From Siphonodentalium dalli (taxonomy: Eukaryota > Mollusca > Scaphopoda > Gadilida > Siphonodentaliidae), in the NCBI GenBank assembly GCA_032622095.1, contig CP136064.1, forward strand, positions 50,472,073-50,536,072: a stretch of 64,000 bases of DNA, given 5' to 3'. A program made the translations under genes and the position numbers. The notes below the pieces were generated by a model. The model saw only the letters and a program-made list of their open reading frames with translations, ran no database searches and was not told the DNA's origin. Positions 1 through 8,355 of this stretch are shown here, piece after piece. Within the stretch, counting starts at the first letter, position 1. Each line of letters starts with the position of its first letter.

Positions 1-400
1 TAGCTGGAGTAGTTCGCTGTGCACTTGTAGAATTTACTCTGACTGGACTAGCTCGCTGTGCAATCGTAGAATTTACTCTGACTGGACTAGCTCGCTGTGC
101 AATCGTAGAATTTACTCGAGTAGCATTTACTCTATTTGATCTAACTCGTGCAATTGATTTATTTTCTTTTTGTCTGAGAAGACTTCTGATCAAAACTCCA
201 CCGAGAAAACCACCTCCACCAGTTTTAAAAAGTATTTTCTTTTTTGAATCGATATGAGTTCTACTGTCAGCTATTTTCTTCAGCTCTTTTTTGTGTTTTT
301 GCAGGAATGTTCGTGTCTGCTTTGGAAGCTTTAAGTGATCATCAAGTATTAATTTAGCGATAGTCGAAAATACACTCAAGACTGCTTCATGCGACTCCAT
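1..400 (-). CDS. Small basic ORF with Gly-rich hydrophobic segment, Polinton-associated, partial
   Basis: The frame opens at an ATG at 400 and stays open to base 1, so about 133 codons are visible and the C-terminus is missing. The first ~50 residues are Lys-rich and probably helical. Then come a short Gly-rich hydrophobic run (GGGGFLGGVLIRSLL) and an Arg/Ser/Thr-rich tail built of 13-residue repeats. It lies 36 bp downstream of the ATPase stop on the same strand, and a decayed version sits in the same place in copy 2 (50770-50984). The basic helix plus short Gly-rich hydrophobic stretch resembles small virion-type peptides encoded next to the ATPase in Polinton-like elements, comparable in style to adenoviral core or membrane-active precursors. 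That role is inference; what is seen is an intact, position-conserved small ORF. Confidence 0.5.
   Translation of the reverse strand, partial: MESHEAVLSVFSTIAKLILDDHLKLPKQTRTFLQKHKKELKKIADSRTHIDSKKKILFKTGGGGFLGGVLIRSLLRQKENKSIARVRSNRVNATRVNSTIAQRASPVRVNSTIAQRASPVRVNSTSAQRTTPA
5..120. repeat. 39-bp tandem repeat at the window edge
   Basis: About three units of a 39-bp repeat (each with the core gtagaatttactctgactgg) sit inside the small ORF. The length is a multiple of three, so the ORF gains 13-residue repeats without losing frame. The array continues toward or past the window edge. Confidence 0.85.
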
Positions 401-436
401 GATTGGAAATGAAATATTATGTTGATACACTTTTCT

Positions 437-1138
437 TTATACCGATGAATATATTACCGCACCTCGATCGTCATTTGTGAGCCACCGATGGAAAATATCA
501 GTTCTAAGTCTCAACGATTTATCCGTTTTAGGGTGAAAATCGAGTAGTAAATAACCATGATTGGTTGAAGTTGCATCATCATATGCCTGCATTAAATGAG
601 GTATTTGCATTTGAGAGGCAAGAATTTTTATTTGGCCTTTATCACGCACACTTTGAAATAATACCATGTAATGTGTATTCAAACTCAAAGTTCTACTCGC
701 TTTAGATTTCTGAAACATGTTTTGGGTTATGTAAATAACAGACGTATTTCTGTGATGTCCTTTTCTTGTAAACCACAACATAATTTTTTCTTCATCTTTA
801 TCACCTAGCATGTCATCAGAAACGATGAGGTGCGGTAAGTCTGTGTCATCGACAAGTTCATTGTCATCATCCGGTATTCCATTTATAAATTGAATATTGT
901 GAAATTCTTGCATCTGACTATAGGTATTTTGCCATTCTTTGTAACACCAAACGACTTTGTATGGAACAGGTTTGAACAAGTCATCTTTATATTCGATTAA
1001 TTTCTTAACAAAATCTGTTTTACCACAACCACTTGGTCCCGATATGAAAATGTTACAGGGATGTTTGAACAACAATGATTCGTCCATCTTTACCCTAAGA
1101 CAGATCATGTAAGACTGATTAGGATTGTTCGGAATCAA
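437..1138 (-). CDS. A32-like (FtsK/HerA-type) DNA-packaging ATPase of a Polinton-like element
   Basis: An intact ORF of 233 codons. Walker A is GPSGCGKT at residues 34-41, a Walker B-like hydrophobic strand with acidic end (LIVSDDML) is at 103-110, and a downstream strand ending in TQN (about 132-139) matches the sensor position of this family. The enzyme family pumps genomes into capsids using ATP. Length is normal for Polinton ATPases. The likely start is the internal Met at residue 18 (codon 1085-1087), because family members begin shortly before the P-loop strand. The longer frame from 1138 overlaps the preceding ORF by 20 nt. No internal stops or frameshifts are seen, in contrast to PolB next door. 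Copy 2 keeps only the C-terminal third of this gene (51027-51276). Confidence 0.86.
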   Translation of the reverse strand: MIPNNPNQSYMICLRVKMDESLLFKHPCNIFISGPSGCGKTDFVKKLIEYKDDLFKPVPYKVVWCYKEWQNTYSQMQEFHNIQFINGIPDDDNELVDDTDLPHLIVSDDMLGDKDEEKIMLWFTRKGHHRNTSVIYITQNMFQKSKASRTLSLNTHYMVLFQSVRDKGQIKILASQMQIPHLMQAYDDATSTNHGYLLLDFHPKTDKSLRLRTDIFHRWLTNDDRGAVIYSSV

Positions 1139-1793
1139 CCTTTTTTATTTTTAATGAAGAATCACCATAACTCCATACTATTCCAAATGTCCATACGAGT
1201 TCATAATCTAAATCTGAAACAGGTCTAGTGTTTTTTACAATATAATCCAAAGACACTTTTTCTTCAAATAACTTTTCAACAGTGAAAATTGTACATGGTT
1301 CTCGGAGAATAATGTATCCATATATTCTCGTCACCTCTTCGAATTTCAAAGTTTTTTCATTGAGAATCCTGTCTTGATATTCAGCAAAGCGAGTAAAATT
1401 ATTTCCAACTAATTCACGAATTGCGTTTATTTCGTTTTTAGGAACACCATGAAATATCCAATAATCTGAAAACATTTGATCCAATATATCCATTAAGAAA
1501 TCGGTTTCAAATTCTGATCTCTCAATCAAACATCTCAGTCGACTCTGTCCCTCAGAGAAATGTCCGTTCAGCAAAATCTCCATTATAATTCTACTTTCCC
1601 TCAAAAACCAAGCTTGCTTAAGTTCTTGTTTGATTTCTTGATCCATTTTTGACATTTCGATCAAATTAATATAAATTTTCAAAAGCATCTCTGCTGGTAA
1701 CACATCAATTCCATCCATAAGGAATTGTGTTGTATTCACCCACAACAAGTCGTTTGGTGTACACATATCGGAATGTTTTTGTTTGCTCTTCAC
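1119..1793 (-). CDS. Uncharacterised Polinton ORF with an F-box-like N-terminus
   Basis: An intact ORF of up to 224 codons. The best start is the Met at residue 26 (about base 1718), which overlaps the end of PolB by only ~14 nt; the longer start at 1793 would overlap it by 89 nt. Directly after this Met comes DVLPAEMLLKIYINLI, which has the Leu-Pro-x-Glu-x-Leu-x-x-Ile spacing of an F-box helix. The rest is charged and helical with no catalytic motif I can name. The stop overlaps the ATPase frame, giving tight virus-like packing. A decayed homologue lies in the same position of Polinton copy 2 (51277-51590), so it belongs to the element. F-box similarity is by eye over one helix and could be chance; another accessory or structural protein is equally possible. 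Confidence 0.6.
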   Translation of the reverse strand: MKSKQKHSDMCTPNDLLWVNTTQFLMDGIDVLPAEMLLKIYINLIEMSKMDQEIKQELKQAWFLRESRIIMEILLNGHFSEGQSRLRCLIERSEFETDFLMDILDQMFSDYWIFHGVPKNEINAIRELVGNNFTRFAEYQDRILNEKTLKFEEVTRIYGYIILREPCTIFTVEKLFEEKVSLDYIVKNTRPVSDLDYELVWTFGIVWSYGDSSLKIKKVDSEQS

Positions 1794-2360
1794 TAATTAC
1801 TTCTCGGTTCTTTGTGCGTTTAATTCTGCATGGATAGTTTATGACACGTTGAAAATTTAACCGGTCGTTAACACATTCAACCATTGAATGAAAATTTATT
1901 TGCTGTTTAGTTTTATAATCCAGAGTGATGCCCTTGACCTTGCATACAGATTTTATGACATCATCTTTCATGTACTGATATCCATAATTTTTCGGTCCTA
2001 ACCCTACCAATTTCATGATTTTAGCATCTGGATGCTCATCAGTCAATTTACCAAGGTAGCTGTCTTCGGTTTTGATATTTTCTTTTTATGGATCGAAAAT
2101 ATACATGCAGCTATCAGTGTCGAAATACAACACCCTATCTTGGAGTTTTTCTAAAACTTTATACAACTCCAAGCGTGCATATGCTGTGACAAATGATGCA
2201 ACAACTACATTGGCAGATGGATGTGGTTCTATAATATCGGTTTTATTTTCATAGCTGAATAATATGAATTTATCCTGTTCAAAAATTTCAACTGCTTTGA
2301 CGGTGATATTTTTATCAGTTAATAGTTCAAAATATCTGGATGGTTCTTTGGTATGTCAAT
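1705..2360 (-). pseudogene. Protein-primed DNA polymerase B (Polinton PolB), palm/C-terminal remnant
   Basis: Minus-strand reading shows the palm of a family-B, organellar/viral type polymerase. A segment ending RYFELLTDK begins near 2360, the catalytic motif C YFDTDS lies at 2110-2127, and the C-terminal part (open from 2046 to 1705) holds KLVGLGPKNYGYQ and the conserved lysine-rich block after it. Nine codons after motif C, a TAA at 2086-2088 interrupts the frame, which then continues as clearly PolB-like sequence. Upstream of ~2360 the exonuclease, fingers and first half of the palm are absent and an unrelated ORF is joined on. The gene is therefore an internally deleted, nonsense-bearing remnant. 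The complete family member would be roughly 1000 residues or more; copy 2 preserves most of the parts missing here, but frameshifted. Confidence 0.85.
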
Positions 2361-2702
2361 CGTGTGAGGTTTCAAGTTGATTGTACATTCAGTCGGTTTT
2401 TGTGTTAATTGTTTCCGTAAATCCTTCATTTCCTGCCAAATATTCCGTAACAATTTTGTCTGTTCTTCCCATTGTGAACTGTTGATAACTTGGTATATAA
2501 CAGGTTGAGTTATTTGTTGTGTTTTCACCGGCGGTGTATACACTGGTTGTTGATCCGTTCGCGGATACACCATTGGTATCTGTTGCTGTTCCACACGTGG
2601 CGTCACATTTCCTGCATACAGTGGAGTCGACATTTGCGTTGTTGCAGGAACATGGTCGTACTGTACATCAATAGTCTTGAGAAATTCCGTTACTGGATCC
2701 AT
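2319..2702 (-). CDS. Unknown Gln/Pro/Thr-rich ORF fused to the PolB break
   Basis: An open frame of 127 codons starting at an ATG at 2702. The N-terminal two thirds is rich in Gln, Pro, Thr and Tyr (low complexity, probably disordered). Residues about 80-105 (EEQTKLLRNIWQEMKDLRKQL) could form one short coiled coil. The last ~15 codons run in another frame over the PolB junction, so the natural C-terminus is probably lost. I do not recognise the family. It may be a Polinton structural or accessory gene brought next to PolB by the deletion. It is not seen in the corresponding part of copy 2, where PolB continues instead. Confidence 0.35.
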   Translation of the reverse strand: MDPVTEFLKTIDVQYDHVPATTQMSTPLYAGNVTPRVEQQQIPMVYPRTDQQPVYTPPVKTQQITQPVIYQVINSSQWEEQTKLLRNIWQEMKDLRKQLTQKPTECTINLKPHTIDIPKNHPDILNY

Positions 2703-3252
2703 GTTTCAAAATAACGTTAACGTTACAATTTACGCATCTAATGACGTTAACATTTTTCGAGGACCAAGTATATGGGACGCGCGGGCCTCGTTGACGACGT
2801 CATGCGTATTTCACCAAATTTCTCCGAACGTCAAATCAGGTGTGTTTCTTTTTTGTCAAAAACATCATATTTCTATGAATAAAAACACCGATTTGACTCG
2901 GGAAAATTTTATCTGTACCATTTTACCATTATCTTATAACATATTTCACTGAAAGGTAACTTCTGCAAGTGCATTTTACAACGCTATCGTCTTCGAATTT
3001 ATTCGAAGACTTTCGCTTTTGTTAAATATGCACTGGTAAAGTAACACAATTTACCAACGCATCTATTTTGTCTCGGTATTATTCTAAGTTCAGTTAGTCC
3101 AGCGAAGGGGAGCGCCCTTCGCTTACCACCCTGCCATTAGAATCCGAGAAAAAATCGATACGTTGGTAAATTGTGCTCTTTTCTGTCAAAAAATCCCTTC
3201 GAAGCGCTAACCTTACTCATTGGAATCTAACACAACCTCTAGACCGATCCTG
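2703..3252. other. Non-coding stretch with two short hairpins
   Basis: No gene is seen. A perfect palindrome with a 2-bp centre (arms gtcttcgaat) lies near 2988-3010. A second hairpin, gcgaagggg-agc-gcccttcgc, lies near 3100-3122. These may be debris of an element end. There is nothing else I can name. Confidence 0.5.
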
Positions 3253-3344
3253 GGCTGTCACTCTGGCCCACCCCCTCGCTCGATGTCACTCTGGCCCATG
3301 GGCCAGAGTGACATCGAGCGAGGGGGTGGGCCAGAGTGACAGCC
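3253..3344. repeat. Perfect 92-bp palindrome
   Basis: Bases 3253-3298 are exactly the reverse complement of 3299-3344, with no spacer; the centre is ggcccatgggcc. Within each arm the 15-mer tgtcactctggccca occurs twice, so the structure is a palindrome built on an internal direct repeat. It abuts the exact point where the LINE coding sequence to its right stops matching. Perfect spacer-less palindromes of this size are unstable and usually young, or come from hairpin-capped break repair or assembly error. Confidence 0.97.
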
Positions 3345-3911
3345 AATACTACTAACGTGTTTCCTATTTTATCTGTCTTCAGATTGGTCTCTTTCATAAA
3401 CTGTTCCATTAGTTCGGAACGGACATGATCGGATGGTCGATTTAAGTCTGTGTTAAAGTCCCCTCCAATAAAAATGATATGTGTATCTCTGTATTTCTCA
3501 TTAATTTCATACATTTGGGCTAGTATGTCAGCATAATCCTGGTGAGATCCATTAGATTTGGTGGGCATGTACGTGGAGATAAGGATTATAGGTTTAACTA
3601 GTTTTAACTCTATAGCTTGAATCCTGGTTCCTCCATCATTGATGACTTTGATGTACTTGTCTAATGACTTCTTCCAGATACATGCAACTCCTCCATAGCC
3701 TCTTGCAAGATGTGTTGGGGGTAGTAGTTCATGGCTATCGACTGATTTTCCGGATCCACAAAATTCTTCGTTAATTTCATTCAACTGGTGAAGCTCGAAA
3801 TGGAATAGCCAGTGTTCCTAGATGAGGAAGATGTCGATTGTACGCAACAGCTCTTTAATTACTCCACTGCATGTTTTTATATTTTTACAATTGTATGTTG
3901 CAATGGTCAGT
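3345..3911 (-). pseudogene. LINE ORF2 fragment: AP-endonuclease domain
   Basis: Reading starts near 3911 with LTIATYNCKN, the first strand of the endonuclease/exonuclease/phosphatase fold. The usual QEHWL motif, carrying the metal-binding Glu, has its Gln codon changed to TAG at 3818-3820. The frame then runs through GYGGVACIWKK, the YMPT segment and GGDFNTDL (the catalytic Asp-x-Asn) before ending at the palindrome. The domain nicks target DNA to prime reverse transcription. Only roughly the first 180 residues are present; the C-terminal Ser-Asp-His part of the fold and all of the reverse transcriptase are absent. Identification as a LINE endonuclease is strong; the exact clade is inference. 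Confidence 0.83.
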
Positions 3912-3933
3912 TCTTTTTGCTCGTTGGCAGGTG

Positions 3934-5275
3934 TTATCTGTTCCATATTGGCCTCTGGTCTTGGTATAAAAAAGACTGTTGTAGTTGGGAGTCTGACTGT
4001 TGTAGAGGACGACCCGAGTCTGTTGTGTGTAACATAGCTCGGTTGATATATTCAAACTTTTGGTTATTTCTATTCTGATGTTGCTGTGAGTTAACATGTC
4101 CAGAATTGGATGTATTCATATCAGCTTGATAATGGTAGTATTTAATGCCGTTTTCTGTTGGTCGTTGATGTGGTTTGTGTTCCGACACAGGTGGTTTCGT
4201 GGCAGAGTGTTGTCTCCAATTCTCGTCTAGACTACTTCGTCTGCGATTACTCTCATGCCGTTGTGAGTATACTTTGGATGAGTGTTCTCTCGATTCAGTA
4301 TGCTGATATGAGGGTGCAGAGTTCGATCGTTGTTGTTGTTGCTGATATTTACAGCGAGCTCCTGATGACATTCTATTTGCCAGTGGTGGAGGTTGACTGA
4401 CATCAACATTTGGTGGAACTGAATACCTCAGATCAGTAGTGGGTTGTGGAGGTATATACATGTCATTTTGTCGATATTGTGTGTCACATGGGTTTTGCAT
4501 CCGATTTTATTATTCAGGATCTTCTCAATCCTCATTTGGAGATGTTCAACAATGCGTGCCGTTGGAGTTATGCCAGATACCGGAGTGTGGCATATCGATT
4601 CAGGTTTCGCAGAGTTCGTGTTGTCATGCTTTGGGATTATATTTTCATGTTTTGATGTTGGTTCAACGGCGAGTCTTTTCCGTAGCAGGTCATTTGACTT
4701 CTCAAGCTCGTTGACTTTGGTTTCGAGTTGGTTTATGTAGTTTCTGAACCAGATTCTTTCCTTTTCAAATTCTTCAATCATCCTTTCTTTAACTCTTATG
4801 TCATCTTCTCTCTTTCGTATCTTGGCTTCTTTCTGTCGGAGCATTTTCATGGTTTGCTTCTCATGTGTGTTCTCTTCACCGGTTGGTTTAGACACTTTCT
4901 CGTTTTCACAGTGCTGGTATATATTGTCTCCATTGACCATGGCTATTTTTGGTGACTTAGCCCGGTTGTCTGGCTTTACCTCGTCTGAAGAGTTGCGATC
5001 TTTGCAACTTGGTGGTAGTTCATTTATTAAATTGTTATCATCATAATTTAATATGGTATCATCTTTATGGTTGTCGATTCTCACAGTTTCTTCAGTGATA
5101 GAACAGTTAATACACAAAATGTTATCTTCTTTAGAATTATGGCATGTTTGATGAAATTTTGAGTCACATTCCAAACAGGTACAAATGTCATCTTTAAGTG
5201 GAAGTAGACACACTATACAATCATCGCCTATCTCTTCTTGAAGAATTTCAGCGGCAAATGTTTTTTGTTCTATTG
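3934..5275 (-). pseudogene. LINE ORF1, C-terminal part: second PHD finger, coiled coil, Gln-rich tail
   Basis: The frame begins around 5275 and reads a Cys4-His-Cys3 finger (CIVCLLPLKDD...CLEC...FHQTC...CINC), then a charged linker. A long coiled coil follows (roughly 4700-4870, rich in Lys/Glu with heptad Leu/Ile). Near 4450-4500 the frame shifts into a Gln/Ser/Pro-rich basic tail that ends at 3934, just before ORF2. Coiled coil plus zinc finger plus basic tail fits an RNA-binding, trimerising ORF1 protein. The frame breaks (one joining the previous segment near 5265, one near 4480) show decay. No other host gene is implied. Confidence 0.68.
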
Positions 5276-6214
5276 AAGGTTGTCATATCTATAACAGGTG
5301 TAGACATTGAGTTTGGAGTGCTTTTCACAGCAGTTGTATTCTTGAGACAAGATTTACACTGGTAGTCTTCTGTGGAGTTTTCAGCTTTCTCTATTTCAGC
5401 TTTTGTCAGCTTATCACATTTGTAGTGAATCCAAGTACAGCATTTGGTGCACCAGGACGCTTTTGTCAATACTCGACGTTTACAGCCTTTGCAGTCAGCA
5501 GGGACGTCATCACAATCTTCAGTATATTTCAAAGCTTTAAGTGTCGATACATTTGTGGTCATAACATGCTCATTCTCGCTGGATGGGAGAAAGTTGATAC
5601 TTCGTACTGTTCTGTTACCTGTATCTAAGCTGTGATTATTATCTTTAGTTGGTGTAATGTTGTCAGTGGAATTGGTCTGGAGAGCTTTTTGGAGACTACG
5701 TAGTTGGTCTCTTAGTTTAGAATTCAATGAGTCGAGGTCAATTGGGCGTCCATTGAGGATGACATTATTGATTACCTCGTGAATATTCTTCAAATCATGT
5801 CATAAATGTTTTGACATCTTTCCCATTTACTAGAAATCTGCTGGTTGTGAGATAAATGTTTAGGGTGTATGCATGGATGTAGTTCTGGAAGACTCGTATT
5901 GGGATACATGTTGGTATACCTTGTTGGTCAATTTGTGGGTCGATTGAAGATGTACCATTGTCTATGGGATAGCTTTTGTAGTAGAACAGCATGGCTTCTT
6001 TAATTATTTCAAAGGAGACTGCATCGGCTGTACCAGTAATACCACCTCCTGTGTATTTGTATTTTACTGTTCCGTCACGATGTGTCGCTTTGATTTTCTT
6101 CGCTAGAGTTCTGTCAACATTCAAAGAGAATGGCATAATCTTTCCTTGGTCTAACTTCTGATTATTCTTCTGTAGTTTGGACTGGATCAACTTTATACTA
6201 GGTGACACGACCAT
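5248..6214 (-). pseudogene. LINE ORF1, N-terminal part with first PHD finger
   Basis: An ATG at 6214 opens a frame of 139 codons. It contains a conserved-looking block ending TLNIYLTTSRFLVNGK and stops at 5795. A one-base shift there continues as DLKNIHEVI and runs to 5248. This second stretch holds the PHD-type finger CKGC...CTKCCTWIHYKC...CKSC (about 5335-5490). The block before the finger resembles the N-terminal domain of ORF1 proteins from cnidarian and mollusc LINEs. The shift at 5795 is most simply a mutation, though programmed frameshifting cannot be excluded from one copy. Confidence 0.65.
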
Positions 6215-6239
6215 CGTTGTAGATGAACAACGTGACAGA

Positions 6240-6480
6240 CAAAAACAATTTTGAAACCAAAATGGCGGCTATCGTTAAAATTCGAGTCGATAAAATTTTA
6301 AAATCAGTTTGGACGATAGAGACTAGTCATGTACGGACATAAAATCTATAAAATACATGTTGGATATAGTTAAAATTGTTCTATGTGATTTAAAACAAGT
6401 AAAATCAGTTTTAAATCGTGTTAAAAGCAATAAAAATGACATAAAATACAACGATAAATTTTTCCTTGCTTCTTCACCGG
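6240..6480. other. AT-rich spacer, possibly LINE 5' leader
   Basis: A non-coding AT-rich stretch immediately upstream of the LINE ORF1 start. It may include the LINE's 5' untranslated region. No promoter motif could be assigned. Confidence 0.3.
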
Positions 6481-7500
6481 AAGTTTCGCATCAAAGTGAA
6501 TACAACCAAATATAATTTCCAGATATAAACACAGTCTCTGCCACCGAATATATAGGCAATTTTGTTCTCAAGTTTAGAATTTATTGAAGATAGTCTATGG
6601 CACTCCTTTGTGTTTTGATAAATTGCGTTCATAGTATACCACCATTTATTCTTGTGATAAAAGCAAAAAATTCGTGTTCCATCACTTGATCGGAGGAAAC
6701 TAAGACTACTCTTTTTATACATGGACAATAGTATCTACATGTTTTACCCAGTACTATATGAATAACTCTCATACTGTTCTATAGCAGTAACTGTTGAAAT
6801 GTTTGATGTTGTATATATCAAAATAAATGATGATCGGTCACATACGTGAGACTGCTCTGAGTACATATATTTCTGCTTCTAGGAAAAATTTCACCGAATC
6901 AACACATCCCTACTGTATCCCATTTAAAAGTTTAATTACACACATATATCATACGATTCAAAATAAACAGTAGAGATAAAAACCGTTATTTTTTCGTTTC
7001 TGGACGCCCAAAATTCCAGATTTAACAGTTGTATGAGACCATGATTTCGCTTGCTCTCTCGTGAGATACATTAGAGAGAATTTGTACATCTCTAATTAAA
7101 AGTTTCTCTTATACTCTGAAATAATTCTTCCTCATATAAATCGAGCGTCTGTTCACTCTTATGGGACCAGCTATTACATTTTGCACAAAATGTATTACAT
7201 TTTGCACAAACTGTAAATTTCATTCGATTTTATTTAACTTGGCGGCCATTTTGGGACAAACATTCTAGATATGATTTATTAAGGATTTGGCATTAATTGG
7301 AGCACATGCTGCATAAATGCAGAGTTTTCCGATACTGATAGCCATTTTGGACGCCATCTTTGATCCTGAATTTTTCCATGAGCGGATTTTGGATATGTTT
7401 TTCCGCCTCGAACACAAATATTTTTGCACAATATTCGTTTTAAGTATATTGTTAGAAAATATTTTACCAACACCACCCATGTACTTGTGCTAACTAACAA
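6480..7500. repeat. Diverged dispersed repeat, copy A
   Basis: Bases ~6486-6720 match ~7680-7870 in direct orientation with many substitutions (shared cores such as aaccaaatataat and acttgatcggagg). Bases ~6755-7270 match ~9560-9905 (shared core gcttgctctctcgtgagata). These look like old copies of one non-coding element about 1 kb long. No coding capacity is visible. Confidence 0.6.
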
Positions 7501-7529
7501 GTTTAAACCTATATACTGCGCGTTTCGTT

Positions 7530-7890
7530 TAATGGTGTTATTTCAGCGTTGCCCATTCACTCAATGTTGCTATTGGTGGTTTTGTGTGTAGCAGATATAT
7601 GCAACAACAGGGATATCGAATGAACGCGATTATATATGCGGTTTCAGAAAACATAGTACCTTTGGCGTACCTATGTGACCTTGGTGAATATAACCAAATA
7701 TAATTTTCAGATATAAACACAGTCTCCGCAACAGAGTATGTATGCAATTTTTGTATTGTTTAGAATGTATTGAAGAGTGTCTTATACTCCTTTGTGTGTA
7801 AATTACGTGCATATTTACCGCCATTCATTGTTGTGAGAAAAAAACTCACTTGATCGGAGGCAACTATGACTAATATTTTGAGACACGAAT
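7530..7890. repeat. Diverged dispersed repeat, copy B
   Basis: The right part (7670-7870) is a second copy of 6486-6720. The left part (7545-7735) is present in inverted orientation at about 10690-10870. Short open frames here are not supported as genes. Confidence 0.6.
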
Positions 7891-8355
7891 CTCGGAGTTT
7901 ACAAATAATATGTGGTTATTTGTTATTTTTGAACACACGGATGCACCAGAGTTGGTGTGAAAACGAAGAAATCGTTAAAAAAACGTTGATCATAATATTT
8001 CGTAAGCGCGGTTCGACGAACAATCATCAAAATCATCTAAATACTCGGTTCAAATGATTTCAATTTTAATAACACATTGGTGTGTGCAACAAAATATGAT
8101 CATTTGTTATGTTTGTACTCCAGGGCGCACCATAATTGGTGTAAAAGTGTAGAAATATACAAAAATCTATATTTATCGAAAGTGCCCAGCTGGGCGGTTC
8201 CACGTTATTCGATAGATATCGTCTTAAAACTCGTTTTAAAAGATGTACTTAGAAAAACCCTGTAAAATATGGTCACACTTTGGTAGGATACGGTTATGTA
8301 GTATGCATGCTACAAGTTCGAAGAAATATAACAAATAGAGCATGTCTTGTTGTTG

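Larger units (their letters stand above)
1..2702 (-). mobile_element. Polinton/Maverick remnant, copy 1 (left end outside window)
   Basis: A compact block of minus-strand ORFs with overlapping or closely spaced ends. In transcription order: an unknown 127-codon ORF joined to the palm/C-terminal part of a protein-primed PolB, a 224-codon ORF, a packaging ATPase and a small basic ORF running off base 1. PolB plus an A32-like ATPase is the signature of Polintons and related virus-like elements. Integrase, capsid proteins and most of PolB are not seen here, so the copy is incomplete on its right side; the left side is outside the window. The same order recurs at 50770-54561, which supports one inherited element structure rather than chance ORFs. 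Terminal inverted repeats and target duplications were not identified. Confidence 0.78.
3345..6240 (-). mobile_element. PHD-finger non-LTR retrotransposon (CR1/L2-like LINE), 3' part lost
   Basis: On the minus strand an ORF1 with two PHD-type zinc fingers is followed by an ORF2 beginning with an AP-endonuclease domain. PHD-finger ORF1 plus AP endonuclease is typical of the CR1/L2 group. The reverse transcriptase and 3' end are missing: the element stops at ~3345 against a palindrome. Loss of the 3' side is opposite to the usual 5' truncation of LINEs, so a later deletion or rearrangement is likely. Several single-base frameshifts and an in-frame TAG make this copy dead. The 5' boundary near 6240 is a guess from the end of ORF1. 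Confidence 0.82.
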
